Part shown: piece by piece, positions 56,592-64,000 of the stretch | Position numbering within the stretch: position 1 is the stretch's first letter | Layout: each line of letters opens with the position of its first letter | Assembly: GCF_900103875.1 (NCBI RefSeq) | Contig: NZ_LT629705.1 | Span: 2,489,001 to 2,553,000, forward strand | Direction: 5' to 3' | Source: Pseudomonas arsenicoxydans | GTDB lineage: Bacteria; Pseudomonadota; Gammaproteobacteria; Pseudomonadales; Pseudomonadaceae | DNA: 64,000 nt | Notes under the pieces: generated by a model | The model's input: only the letters and a program-made list of their open reading frames with translations | What the model was told of the DNA's origin: nothing | Database searches by the model: none | Program-made: the position numbers and the translations under genes

Positions 56592-56933
56592 ATGCTGCCA
56601 CCGATGCTCCCCTTGAGTGCCGTGCCGATCACCTCACAGCACGACCCGATCCGCCAGCGCCCGGATATTCCGCCTGTCGTGCCGGTGCAGGAAAGCTCTA
56701 ACGAAAGCACGATCGACCTGCAACAGCGCGATCCCGAAGAGGCAGCTTTTCAGCTGCGCGAGGAGCAGCGCCGCAAGCTTGAGCGCGATCGGCGACGTCG
56801 TGAGGCTGATGAGGATCCGCAGGAGCATTTGGCGGTTCCTGGTGATGAACTCAATGCCGACAATACTGTGCCGGTGGCGCCGTTGATGGAGGATCAGCCG
56901 CGTCAGGGGTTGTGGGTCGATATCCAGATTTGA
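56592..56933 (+). CDS. Hypothetical acidic/charged protein
   Basis: 113 residues. A Pro-rich N-terminus (MLPPMLPLSAVPI) and a charged helix (QRDPEEAAFQLREEQRRKLERDRRRREADEDPQE). No signal peptide or domain is recognised. AGGAG precedes ATG 56592, at longer than usual spacing. It resembles a conserved Pseudomonas hypothetical gene that is often misnamed aspartate-semialdehyde dehydrogenase. Confidence 0.6.
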   Translation: MLPPMLPLSAVPITSQHDPIRQRPDIPPVVPVQESSNESTIDLQQRDPEEAAFQLREEQRRKLERDRRRREADEDPQEHLAVPGDELNADNTVPVAPLMEDQPRQGLWVDIQI

Positions 56934-57005
56934 GGTTGCGGCTGGTCAGCGCTGGCGCCAGGCCGCATTATTGCGACAAACCTGCCGAACGATGTATTGA
57001 GCACC

Positions 57006-57167
57006 ATGAGCCAAGATGACAAGTTGATTGATCTTAATTCTGAACGCGCCAAGCGGGTTCATGACCTCAATGAAAAGCGTCTGAATGAAGTGCGTCAGGC
57101 GTTTGAGCAGGCGATGCCATTAGGCAAAGCCAAGAAAAAGCCGAAGAACAAACCGAAAAAGCGTTGA
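57006..57167 (+). CDS. Small basic protein
   Basis: 53 residues: MSQDDKLIDLNSERAKRVH, an amphipathic helix, then a Lys/Pro tail (KKKPKNKPKKR). Charge distribution (acidic head, basic tail) is like nucleic-acid- or ribosome-associated small proteins. No canonical RBS is close upstream. It is not recognised, but the frame uses typical codons and ends cleanly. Confidence 0.5.
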   Translation: MSQDDKLIDLNSERAKRVHDLNEKRLNEVRQAFEQAMPLGKAKKKPKNKPKKR

Positions 57168-57232
57168 AGTACTCTGCATCGTTTGATGCAGGTCAGTTAT
57201 TTCCCCTCCTTTACGCCCTGTCTTGGGTGACA

Positions 57233-57246
57233 TTGATCCTGGTCAA
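57233..57246 (+). promoter_or_regulatory. Anr/FNR-type box
   Basis: TTGATCCTGGTCAA matches TTGAT-N4-ATCAA with one change. A TAACTT -10-like hexamer at 57269-57274 puts a start site near 57281, so the box is centred near -41.5, the class II activator position. Confidence 0.65.
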
Positions 57247-57311
57247 TTTTCTCTTCTGCCTGATTGGTTAACTTAGCCCCATCGCAACAGGGCAAGTGCA
57301 GGAGGGACGTC

Positions 57312-57425
57312 ATGTTTTTCGATAACGTGGTGATCGCCGGAGTGCTGACAGTTGGCCTCATGGTTCTGTTTTTCGCAGGGTTTGGATTTTTTATCTGGAA
57401 GGATTCGCATAAGCGTAAGCCGTAG
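57312..57425 (+). CDS. ccoM: 37-residue membrane peptide resembling cbb3 oxidase subunit CcoM
   Basis: MFFDNVVIAGVLTVGLMVLF opens a single TM helix, ending FFIWKDSHKRKP. This pattern and length match my recollection of CcoM, the small cbb3-oxidase subunit first described in P. stutzeri. A strong GGAGG RBS precedes ATG 57312. An Anr box upstream and a terminator downstream make a tidy single-gene low-oxygen unit, which fits a cbb3 component. The homology is from memory, not searched. Confidence 0.6.
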   Translation: MFFDNVVIAGVLTVGLMVLFFAGFGFFIWKDSHKRKP

Positions 57426-57460
57426 GTCTTTCTGGGTGTAATGAGCACGCAAGGCATTTT

Positions 57461-57486
57461 GGGCAACTTCGGTTGCCCTTTTTTTT
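57461..57486 (+). terminator. Terminator after ccoM-like gene
   Basis: GGGCAAC-TTCG-GTTGCCC followed by eight T; a UUCG tetraloop hairpin. Confidence 0.95.
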
Positions 57487-57519
57487 GCCCACGAAAATCT
57501 GACAGGCAATAAAGTCCAC

Positions 57520-57625
57520 TTGTAGGAGCTGTCGAGTGAAACGAGGCTGCGATCTTTTGACTTTGATTTTTTAAGACCAAGATCAAAAGATCGCAGCCTC
57601 GTTTCACTCGACAGCTCCTGCAGGG
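57520..57625. repeat. Long inverted REP pair
   Basis: Two copies of the CTGTCGAGTGAAACGAGGCT family in inverted orientation, about 25 bp apart. Same family as 6254-6337. Confidence 0.92.
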
Positions 57626-57654
57626 AATCCGGTTCGGCGTGAAAGCTCGGCAAT

Positions 57655-57690
57655 AAAAAAGGCGCGAACCTCACGGTGCGCGCCTTTTTC
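57655..57690 (-). terminator. Terminator of the phosphate transporter gene
   Basis: AAAAAAGGCGCG pairs with CGCGCCTTTTT around a loop that contains a smaller GAACC-type hairpin; about 15 bp after the pit stop. Confidence 0.88.
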
Positions 57691-57704
57691 GTTGCAGCTA
57701 AATA

Positions 57705-59180
57705 TCAGCTGCCCAGTGCCTTCGAGGCCAGCCAGAACAGGCCGGCCGACAGGGCCACTGTTGCTGGCAGGGTCAGGACCCAGGCCAGCAGGATGGTTTT
57801 GACGGTGCCGCCTTGCAGGCCGCTTTTGTTGGCGACCATGGTGCCGGCGACGCCGGACGACAGGACGTGTGTGGTGGAGACCGGCAGGCTGAAGATGTTC
57901 GCCAGGCCGATCATGCACGCGGTGGTGATTTGTGCCGACATGCCTTGGGCATAGGTCATGCCTTGCTTGCCGATCTTCTCGCCGATGGTCAGTACCACGC
58001 GTTTCCAACCCACCATGGTCCCGAGGCCGAGGGCCAGGGCGACGGCCAGAATCACCCAGAACGGGGCGTATTCGGTGGTGGTGGTCAGGTCTTTGCGCAG
58101 TTTGTCCAGGTCAGCTTTTTCACGGGCTGCCAGGGTAGGCAATTTGCTGACTTTCTTCGCAGTGTCGTCCAGGCAAAGCAGGTAGCGACGCACTTCGATG
58201 CGGCTGTCCGATGGCAGCGAATGGTAGTCCGCTACACCTTTAAGGGTGCCGAGCAGGGCAGTGATGGTCGGTTCGGTCTGTTGCGGGTTGCAACGGAATT
58301 TCTCCGGCAGATCGCCTTCCACGCTTTTGCCCAGCGCCAGGAACTCGCCCAGGGTGTCGGAATTGCGCTTATAGAACTGGCTCAGGTGCAAGGTCGCATC
58401 GCGGGTACGCTCGATCTGGTAAGTCGTGCTGCTCAGGTCGAGTACGAACTGCGCCGGCACGATACCGATCAGCACCAGCATGATCAGGCCGATACCTTTC
58501 TGACCGTCGTTGGAACCGTGCACGAAGCTCACGGCCATGGCCGAGATCACCAGTACCAGGCGGTTCCAGAACGGTGGGTGCTTCTTGTCGTCGAGCTTGC
58601 GGCGCTGGTCCGGTGTCTTGTGCATCTTGGACAGGGGACGCCACCATTTAAGGCCGATCAGCACCAGCGCGGCGACGATGAAACCCGCCAGAGGCGAGAA
58701 CACCAGGGACGCACCGATATCGATCGCCTTCTGCCAGTTCACGCCATCGGCCAACGGAATATCGTTGATCAAGGCGTTCGCCAGGCCGACACCGAGGATC
58801 GAACCGATCAGTGTATGGGAGCTGGAGGCGGGGATACCGAAGTACCAGGTGCCCAGGTTCCAGGTGATGGCGGCGGCAAGCAACGAGAACACCATGGCCA
58901 GTCCGTGACCGGTGTTCACATTGATCAGCAGTTCTACCGGGAGCAGGTGGACGATGGCATACGCCACGCCAACACCGCCCAGCAGCACGCCGAGGAAGTT
59001 GAACACACCGGAAAAGAACACCGCCAGATGAGGCGGCATGGCTTTGGTGTAGATAACAGTGGCCACCGCGTTAGCGGTGTCATGAAAGCCGTTGATGAAC
59101 TCGAAGGCGAGGACAAAGGCCAGGGCGAGCAAGAGGCTCACAAGCACCCAAGCATCTAGTCCGCTGAATAAATCGATCAT
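57705..59180 (-). CDS. pitA: Low-affinity inorganic phosphate transporter (PiT)
   Basis: 491 residues, about ten TM helices. The duplicated PiT signatures are GFHDTANAVATVIYTKAMPP and FVHGSNDGQKGIGLIMLVLIG (residues about 31-50 and 216-236). A cytosolic loop at about 250-370 separates the halves. It imports metal-phosphate complexes with H+. Standalone gene with its own terminator. Confidence 0.94.
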   Translation of the reverse strand: MIDLFSGLDAWVLVSLLLALAFVLAFEFINGFHDTANAVATVIYTKAMPPHLAVFFSGVFNFLGVLLGGVGVAYAIVHLLPVELLINVNTGHGLAMVFSLLAAAITWNLGTWYFGIPASSSHTLIGSILGVGLANALINDIPLADGVNWQKAIDIGASLVFSPLAGFIVAALVLIGLKWWRPLSKMHKTPDQRRKLDDKKHPPFWNRLVLVISAMAVSFVHGSNDGQKGIGLIMLVLIGIVPAQFVLDLSSTTYQIERTRDATLHLSQFYKRNSDTLGEFLALGKSVEGDLPEKFRCNPQQTEPTITALLGTLKGVADYHSLPSDSRIEVRRYLLCLDDTAKKVSKLPTLAAREKADLDKLRKDLTTTTEYAPFWVILAVALALGLGTMVGWKRVVLTIGEKIGKQGMTYAQGMSAQITTACMIGLANIFSLPVSTTHVLSSGVAGTMVANKSGLQGGTVKTILLAWVLTLPATVALSAGLFWLASKALGS

Positions 59181-59557
59181 GAAGGTTTTCTGACCCGGTC
59201 ATAAGGGGGCGCGATTATGCCAGAAAAGACTGCTAATCGATGCACTTGCTGCTCATCGGTAACATTCTTCAATGAATTAGTTTGTGCTGATAGCTTATGC
59301 CCCAGCTTTTTCCGGGGTTTTGCAAGTCATTGAATTCTTGAGAAAAGGCCGCAGCCACAAGGGTTTCGCTCGTGAAGTCGAGAGGCTTGACCGCTTGTGT
59401 GAAATATCTGAAAAGAGGGTCGGGCATGCACCATTTGCCTCAACCGATGGATGAGGTTGCCGCTGCCCGCTTGTAGCGGGCGCGAAAGGCACCATCCATA
59501 CAACCCGCTTTTAACAGGTGCAGATGCAGACCCTTGGAAGGATTCAGGCCGAGGCAA
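59181..59557. other. Gene-free stretch between pitA and small-protein gene
   Basis: I see no gene, REP or terminator that I can support over these 377 bases. The first part is the pitA leader. Confidence 0.6.
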
Positions 59558-59758
59558 TCATGGCTCTTCGGCTTTGAGTTCCTTTTCCATCTTTTGCAAT
59601 TCCTGGGTGAACGCCTGATCCTGAACGGTGGCGCGTTTACGCCAAGGTTTGCGCTCGGGTTCGGGCTGAGCGGCGTAGGTGGTGACTTCCCCGCCGTAAA
59701 CTTCCTTGTAACGTTGTTCCTGGCGCTCAAGTTCCGCGCGCAGTTCGTCTTTCGTCAC
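59558..59758 (-). CDS. Conserved small charged protein
   Basis: 66 residues beginning GTG (59756-59758): a charged helix ([21 protein letters not shown]), a linker ([17 protein letters not shown]) and a second helix ([15 protein letters not shown]). AGGTAG lies upstream. I recall similar proteins across Pseudomonas; the function is unknown. Longer upstream starts lack an RBS. Confidence 0.7.
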   Translation of the reverse strand: MTKDELRAELERQEQRYKEVYGGEVTTYAAQPEPERKPWRKRATVQDQAFTQELQKMEKELKAEEP

Positions 59759-60441
59759 AGTGCTACCTGTATGAGTTGAGATAAATTCTGGTGAAACGCA
59801 CTGCATGAATCTATTGACCACACTTGCCGAAAGGGCAATGCCCGACAAGGCATCGTTTTACGGCAGGTGAACAACACTTCCATGTTGCAGGCGGCCACGG
59901 CACCAGAGAAAAACAGCTGACGTAGCATCAGTTACCTATTTCAGCGCGCGCGTTGGCCGAGCATATGAAATGAGCGTCAAGCGTTTGCTGCGGGCAGCGA
60001 CGGTAGAGTACCGGGCTGTCGAGTGGCTGAGCCGGCACGTAAAAACCGGTCACCACTGAGATCCATTATAGCGGTCGAACGGAAGAACACTATCTCCGCT
60101 GAGTTAAAAGTAGTTCACCGTGTGTGATTGTTTTGTTAATAGCAACTTTTTCGGCAACTACGCCTCGATGATGTCACTCGGCGCCGATGTCTTTCTGGCG
60201 CCATAAAGTCGAGCAAGTTACGCCCATTACATCGCGCCTTAAAGTCCGTGATCTATCAAGAAAAAATAACATCTAGTGCCGACGTTAACATTAGGGCGTA
60301 CGCAAGGCAGGCGTTCGCTGGTGTCGATTGCGATTATCGGTCGATGGTTCGATAATCGCCCAATCTTGGCGGCCGGCGGCTTGTGTGCAGAACCGGTAGC
60401 CGCTTGTAATAGCCGCTGATCCGTGTAGGAAAGGACCTGAT
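59759..60441. other. 0.7-kb gap upstream of pcaR
   Basis: No convincing gene. The last 110 bp hold the PcaR-like sites. The stretch 59850-60300 is noticeably AT-richer than its surroundings and may be a decayed region or hold an unseen RNA; no hairpin is strong enough to call. Confidence 0.5.
60329..60361. promoter_or_regulatory. Paired PcaR-like sites upstream of pcaR
   Basis: GTTCGATAATCGCCC (60347-60361) faces an inverted GCGATTATCGG (60330-60340). The published PcaR 15-mer, by memory, is GTTCGATAATCGCAC. The position, 80 bp before pcaR, suggests autoregulation. Confidence 0.7.
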
Positions 60442-61284
60442 ATGAATGATCAAATGCGCAACTCCTTCGCTTCAGTGGCACCGCCAATCGTGGCCTCGCC
60501 CGCCAAGCGCATCCAGGCCCTGACCGGCGACCCGGATTTCATGACCTCCCTGGCCCGGGGCCTCGCGGTGGTGCAAGCGTTCCAGGAGCGCAAGCGGCAC
60601 CTGACGATTGCCCAGATCAGTCACCGCACGGAAATTCCCCGCGCTGCTGTGCGACGTTGCCTGCATACCCTGATCAAACTCGGCTATGCCACCACTGACG
60701 GTCGCACCTATTCGCTGCTGCCCAAGGTGTTGACCCTGGGGCATGCCTATTTATCCTCTACGCCACTGGCGGTATCCGCCCAGCCGTATCTTGACCGCAT
60801 GAGTGAACAGCTTCACGAGGCTTGCAACATGGCGACGCTGGAGGGCGACGACATTTTGTACATCGCGCGCTCGGCCACGACCCAGCGCCTGATTTCCGTG
60901 GACCTGTCGGTGGGCGGGCGACTGCCGGCCTATTGCACGTCCATGGGCAGGATTCTTCTCGCGGCGCTGGACGACACTTCGCTGCGCGAGTACCTCGACC
61001 ATGCGGAGTTCCAGCCCAAGACCAGCCGAACCCTGCACACCCCCGAGGCGCTGCTCGAATGCCTGCAAGAAGTGCGGCAGCAAGGCTGGTGCATTGTCGA
61101 TCAGGAACTGGAGCAAGGCCTGCGTTCCATTGCCGTTCCGGTGTACGACGCTTCCGGTCAGGTCGTGGCCGCGCTGAACGTCAGTACCCACGCGGGACGG
61201 GTCAGCCGCAATGAACTGGAGCAACGTTTCCTGCCCGGTTTGCTGAGCGCCAGTCGCGACCTCAGCGCGCAACTGTTTGCCTGA
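60442..61284 (+). CDS. pcaR: IclR-family regulator PcaR
   Basis: 280 residues. N-terminal winged helix (SLARGLAVVQAFQERKRHLTIAQISHRTEIPRAAVRRCLHTLIKLGYA, residues about 34-82) and an IclR effector domain (DILYIARSATTQRLISVDLSVGGRLPAYCTSMGRILLA). PcaR activates the pca genes with beta-ketoadipate. The gene lies next to pcaK and the pcaI/pcaJ genes, all with PcaR-like sites. Confidence 0.95.
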   Translation: MNDQMRNSFASVAPPIVASPAKRIQALTGDPDFMTSLARGLAVVQAFQERKRHLTIAQISHRTEIPRAAVRRCLHTLIKLGYATTDGRTYSLLPKVLTLGHAYLSSTPLAVSAQPYLDRMSEQLHEACNMATLEGDDILYIARSATTQRLISVDLSVGGRLPAYCTSMGRILLAALDDTSLREYLDHAEFQPKTSRTLHTPEALLECLQEVRQQGWCIVDQELEQGLRSIAVPVYDASGQVVAALNVSTHAGRVSRNELEQRFLPGLLSASRDLSAQLFA

Positions 61285-61299
61285 GCCTTCTTCTAAGCT

Positions 61300-61333
61300 G
61301 TTCGATAAACGCACAGTGTCGCGTTTATCGAAT
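61300..61333. promoter_or_regulatory. Paired PcaR-like sites upstream of pcaK
   Basis: TTCGATAAACGC and GCGTTTATCGAA form a perfect 12-bp inverted repeat with a 7-8 bp spacer, 90 bp before pcaK. Confidence 0.78.
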
Positions 61334-61423
61334 TGACGCTCTTTCCCCGGGATCATTACTGTCGCGGCAGCGCCAGCCTTGGCTGGCACCTGTCCGACTG
61401 CGTTCTTGCGTGGAATAAAAATA

Positions 61424-62770
61424 ATGAACCAGCCTCAGTCTGCTGTAGGAAACTGCCTCGATGTGCAGTCCTTCATCAATGCTCAACCCATTTCGCGCTA
61501 CCAGTGGCGAGTGGTGATCCTGTGTTTTCTGATTGTCTTTCTCGATGGCCTCGACACCGCGGCGATGGGCTTCATCGCACCGGCCCTGTCTCAGGATTGG
61601 GGTATCGATCGCGCCAGTCTCGGCCCGGTGATGAGTGCCGCGTTGATCGGCATGGTCTTTGGCGCGCTGGGCTCCGGCCCGCTGGCTGACCGCTTCGGGC
61701 GAAAAGTCGTACTGGTCGGCGCGGTGTTGCTGTTCGGCGTCTTCAGCCTGGCGTCGGCCTACAGCACTAACGTTGATCAATTGTTGGTGCTGCGATTCCT
61801 GACCGGCCTGGGTCTGGGCGCCGGCATGCCGAACGCCACGACGTTACTGTCGGAATACACCCCGGAGCGCAAAAAATCCCTGCTGGTGACCAGCATGTTC
61901 TGCGGCTTCAACCTCGGCATGGCCGGCGGCGGGTTTATCTCGGCCAAACTGATTCCTGCGTTCGGCTGGCACAGTCTGCTGTTGATTGGCGGGATTCTGC
62001 CGCTGATCCTCGCCGTCGTATTGCTGTTCTGGTTGCCGGAATCGGCGCGTTACCTGGTCGTGCGCAATCGCGGCACCGATAAAGTGCGCAAGACCCTGGC
62101 CCCCATCGATCCGACCGTTGTCGCCCAAGCCTCGAGCTTCAGCGTACCGGAACAAAAAAGCGTGAAGGCGCGCAACGTGTTTGCGGTGATTTTCTCCGGC
62201 ACCTACAGCACCGGCACCTTGTTGCTGTGGCTGACGTACTTCATGGGCCTGGTGATCGTTTACCTGTTGACGAGCTGGCTGCCGACGCTGATGCGTGACA
62301 GCGGCGCGAGCATGGAGAAAGCAGCGTTCATTGGCGCACTGTTCCAGTTTGGCGGCGTTTTGAGCGCCGTGGGTGTGGGATGGGCGATGGACCGGTTCAA
62401 TCCGCACAAGGTCATCGGCATTTTCTACCTGCTGGCCGGGGTGTTTGCCTACGCGGTAGGGCAGAGCCTGGGCAACATCACGCTCTTGGCGACGCTGGTG
62501 CTGGTGGCCGGGATGTGCGTCAACGGCGCGCAGTCGGCGATGCCGTCGCTGGCCGCGCGGTTTTACCCGACTCAAGGGCGCGCGACCGGTGTCTCATGGA
62601 TGCTGGGGATTGGCCGGTTTGGCGCGATCCTCGGGGCCTGGATGGGCGCGACGTTGCTCGGTTTGGGCTGGAGTTTCGAACAGGTGCTGACGGCGCTGGT
62701 GATTCCGGCAGCCGTGGCGACCACCGCCGTGGTGATCAAGGGCATGGTCAGTCACGCGGATGCGACCTGA
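61424..62770 (+). CDS. pcaK: 4-hydroxybenzoate/protocatechuate transporter PcaK
   Basis: 448 residues, the PcaK length, AAHS-family MFS with 12 TM helices. FLDGLDTAAMGFIAPALSQDWG carries the conserved aspartates of helix 1 and DGLDTAAMGF loop. GPLADRFGRKVVLVGAV is the MFS 2-3 loop. It takes up 4-hydroxybenzoate or protocatechuate and mediates chemotaxis to them. Own PcaR-like sites upstream. Confidence 0.93.
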   Translation: MNQPQSAVGNCLDVQSFINAQPISRYQWRVVILCFLIVFLDGLDTAAMGFIAPALSQDWGIDRASLGPVMSAALIGMVFGALGSGPLADRFGRKVVLVGAVLLFGVFSLASAYSTNVDQLLVLRFLTGLGLGAGMPNATTLLSEYTPERKKSLLVTSMFCGFNLGMAGGGFISAKLIPAFGWHSLLLIGGILPLILAVVLLFWLPESARYLVVRNRGTDKVRKTLAPIDPTVVAQASSFSVPEQKSVKARNVFAVIFSGTYSTGTLLLWLTYFMGLVIVYLLTSWLPTLMRDSGASMEKAAFIGALFQFGGVLSAVGVGWAMDRFNPHKVIGIFYLLAGVFAYAVGQSLGNITLLATLVLVAGMCVNGAQSAMPSLAARFYPTQGRATGVSWMLGIGRFGAILGAWMGATLLGLGWSFEQVLTALVIPAAVATTAVVIKGMVSHADAT

Positions 62771-62789
62771 CGGTATATGAGCGTTACTA

Positions 62790-62820
62790 GATCGTTCCCA
62801 CGCTCTGCGTGGGAACGATC
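62790..62820. repeat. Short palindromic repeat (GTTCCCACGC family)
   Basis: GATCGTTCCCACGC and GCGTGGGAACGATC around a CTCT-type loop, between pcaK and pcaI; it may also terminate pcaK transcription. Confidence 0.85.
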
Positions 62821-62860
62821 AGACGATCAAAGTCGACGATCGGTAGCCGAACAACAATCT

Positions 62861-62894
62861 GTTCGATAAACGAACACTCAGTCGATTATCGGAT
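62861..62894. promoter_or_regulatory. Paired PcaR-like sites upstream of pcaIJ
   Basis: GTTCGATAAACGAAC (62861-62875) and an inverted copy (CGATTATCGGA, 62883-62893), 100 bp before pcaI. The arrangement equals the pcaK site. Confidence 0.78.
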
Positions 62895-62993
62895 TGTTTG
62901 ACGTTTTGCGCAGGCTTAATCTTCAGTCATTCCGGCGCAGCGCATCGCGCCTTTTTCTTCCACTGTCGGTTAATAAAAACGGGAGCCTGCCCC

Positions 62994-63851
62994 ATGGCTG
63001 AAATCCTTTCGCTGCACGACGCGGTGAAGCAGTTCGTCAACGACGGCGATACCGTCGCGCTCGAAGGCTTCACTCACCTGATCCCTACGGCGGCGGGTCA
63101 CGAAATCATTCGCCAGGGCAAGAAAGATCTGACGCTGGTGCGAATGACGCCTGACCTGATCTACGACCAGTTGATCGGCGCCGGTTGTGCTCGCAAGCTG
63201 ATTTTCTCCTGGGGCGGCAACCCGGGCGTCGGCTCGCTGCACCGTCTGCGTGATGCGGTCGAGAAGCAGTGGCCGCATGCGCTGGAAATCGAAGAGCACA
63301 GCCACGCCGACCTGGCCAATGCCTACGTCGCGGGTGCCTCTGGCCTGCCGTTCGCGGTGCTGCGAGCCTACGCTGGTTCCGACCTGCCGAAGGTCAACCC
63401 GCTGATCAAAACCGTGACCTGCCCATTCACCGGTGAAGCGTTGGCCGCCGTACCTTCGGTGCGCCCGGACATCACCGTGATCCACGCGCAGAAAGCCGAC
63501 CGCAAAGGCAACGTGCTGTTGTGGGGCATTCTCGGTGTGCAGAAAGAAGCTGCGCTGGCCGCCAAGCGTTGCATCGTGACCGTTGAAGAAATCGTCGACG
63601 ACCTCAATGCTCCGATGAACTCCTGCGTACTGCCGACCTGGGCCTTGAGCGCGGTCTGCCACGTCCCTGGCGGTGCGCATCCGTCCTACGCCCATGGGTA
63701 CAACGAACGCGACAACCGTTTCTACCAGGCTTGGGACCCGATTGCCCGCGACCGTGAAACCTTCACCGCGTGGATCAACGAATACATCCACGGCTGCGCT
63801 GACTTCAGCGAGTTCCAGGCCAAGCTGGCCGCTGCTTCGGAGGCCAAGTAA
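62994..63851 (+). CDS. pcaI: 3-oxoadipate CoA-transferase subunit A PcaI
   Basis: 285 residues. EGFTHLIPTAAGHEI, FSWGGNPGVGSLHRLRDAVE and the C-terminal region match the alpha subunit of family I CoA-transferases of the 285-residue type. With PcaJ it transfers CoA from succinyl-CoA to beta-ketoadipate, the penultimate step of the pathway. The ATG 62994 follows GGGAG. The TAA overlaps the pcaJ ATG (TAATG). Confidence 0.95.
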   Translation: MAEILSLHDAVKQFVNDGDTVALEGFTHLIPTAAGHEIIRQGKKDLTLVRMTPDLIYDQLIGAGCARKLIFSWGGNPGVGSLHRLRDAVEKQWPHALEIEEHSHADLANAYVAGASGLPFAVLRAYAGSDLPKVNPLIKTVTCPFTGEALAAVPSVRPDITVIHAQKADRKGNVLLWGILGVQKEAALAAKRCIVTVEEIVDDLNAPMNSCVLPTWALSAVCHVPGGAHPSYAHGYNERDNRFYQAWDPIARDRETFTAWINEYIHGCADFSEFQAKLAAASEAK

Positions 63852-64000
63852 TGACTTACACCACCAATGAAATGATGACGGTTGCCGCCGCCCGCCGCCT
63901 GAAAAACGGCTCAGTGTGCTTCGTCGGCATCGGCCTGCCATCGAAAGCGGCCAACCTGGCGCGCCTGACGTCTTCGCCGGATGTCGTGCTGATCTACGAA
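63851..64000 (+). CDS. pcaJ: 3-oxoadipate CoA-transferase subunit B PcaJ, truncated by window end
   Basis: 50 residues are visible: MTYTTNEMMTVAAARRLKNG then CFVGIGLPSKAANLARL. The active-site Glu region lies beyond the window. It starts in overlap with pcaI, so it is co-translated. Confidence 0.93.
   Translation, partial: MTYTTNEMMTVAAARRLKNGSVCFVGIGLPSKAANLARLTSSPDVVLIYE

Noticed and set aside
59850-60300. Small RNA or gene in the AT-richer gap before pcaR
   Set aside because: No start with RBS, no stable hairpin with a T run; cannot be supported from sequence alone.

Overview
The window is chromosome from a Pseudomonas of the fluorescens/putida lineage. The evidence is high GC, Shine-Dalgarno-led genes, many fluorescens-type REP palindromes, and several blocks whose gene order I recognise from P. 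aeruginosa: mexV / DUF1513 / imelysin / di-haem / icmP / bifA; OmpA / dinG / esterase / OmpA / pdxH / slyB; braC-braDEFG; pcaR-pcaK-pcaIJ. I saw no tRNA, rRNA or CRISPR array.

Layout. 1-6.2 kb: an RND adaptor followed by an iron-linked periplasmic block (DUF1513, imelysin, di-haem peroxidase-like protein, IcmP) behind a Fur-like palindrome. 6.3-8.4 kb: the c-di-GMP phosphodiesterase BifA. 8.4-10.5 kb: a gene-poor repetitive spacer and a complete IS3-family element sitting in REP sequence. 10.5-14.2 kb: a 2.9-kb island flanked by a perfect 23-bp direct repeat that splits a formerly ATGA-coupled lipoprotein/SEC-C gene pair. The island carries a PAAR-Ntox44 effector whose reading frame is broken by a heptanucleotide tandem repeat, a probable immunity gene and decayed immunity-like remnants. 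14.3-27.6 kb: housekeeping and envelope genes, including two OmpA-like lipoprotein paralogues whose ribosome-binding sites are both folded into hairpins, DinG, a GH-like secreted enzyme, an esterase, an OmpA with a histone-H1-like tail, PdxH and SlyB. 27.7-29.2 kb: a colicin-E3-type rRNase bacteriocin with its Im3-like immunity gene; the killer gene has one in-frame amber codon. 29.2-37.1 kb: NhaA, a PLP enzyme, an FAD enzyme, a lipoprotein, an acyltransferase and an SDR/LysR pair. 37.1-39.6 kb: a bufferin-type RiPP cluster (DUF2282 precursor, DUF692/MNIO, DUF2063, DoxX).

39.7-45.4 kb: the branched-chain amino acid ABC transporter with its binding protein, behind a perfect 16-bp palindrome. 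45.7-48 kb: a tubulin/FtsZ-like GTPase. 48-53.4 kb: a beta-hydroxyacid dehydrogenase, an MHYT-GGDEF-EAL protein, a cysteine-cluster protein and an MFS transporter. 53.5-59.2 kb: RapA, small proteins (one resembling the cbb3 oxidase subunit CcoM behind an Anr-type box) and a PiT phosphate transporter. 60.4-64 kb: the beta-ketoadipate genes pcaR, pcaK, pcaI and the start of pcaJ, each unit preceded by paired PcaR-like sites.

The strongest candidates for new biology are the heptanucleotide-repeat switch in the PAAR-toxin gene and the small att-like island that carries it. Next come the amber-interrupted E3-type bacteriocin and the matched RBS-sequestering hairpins. All functions are inferred from sequence recognition; no database search was run.
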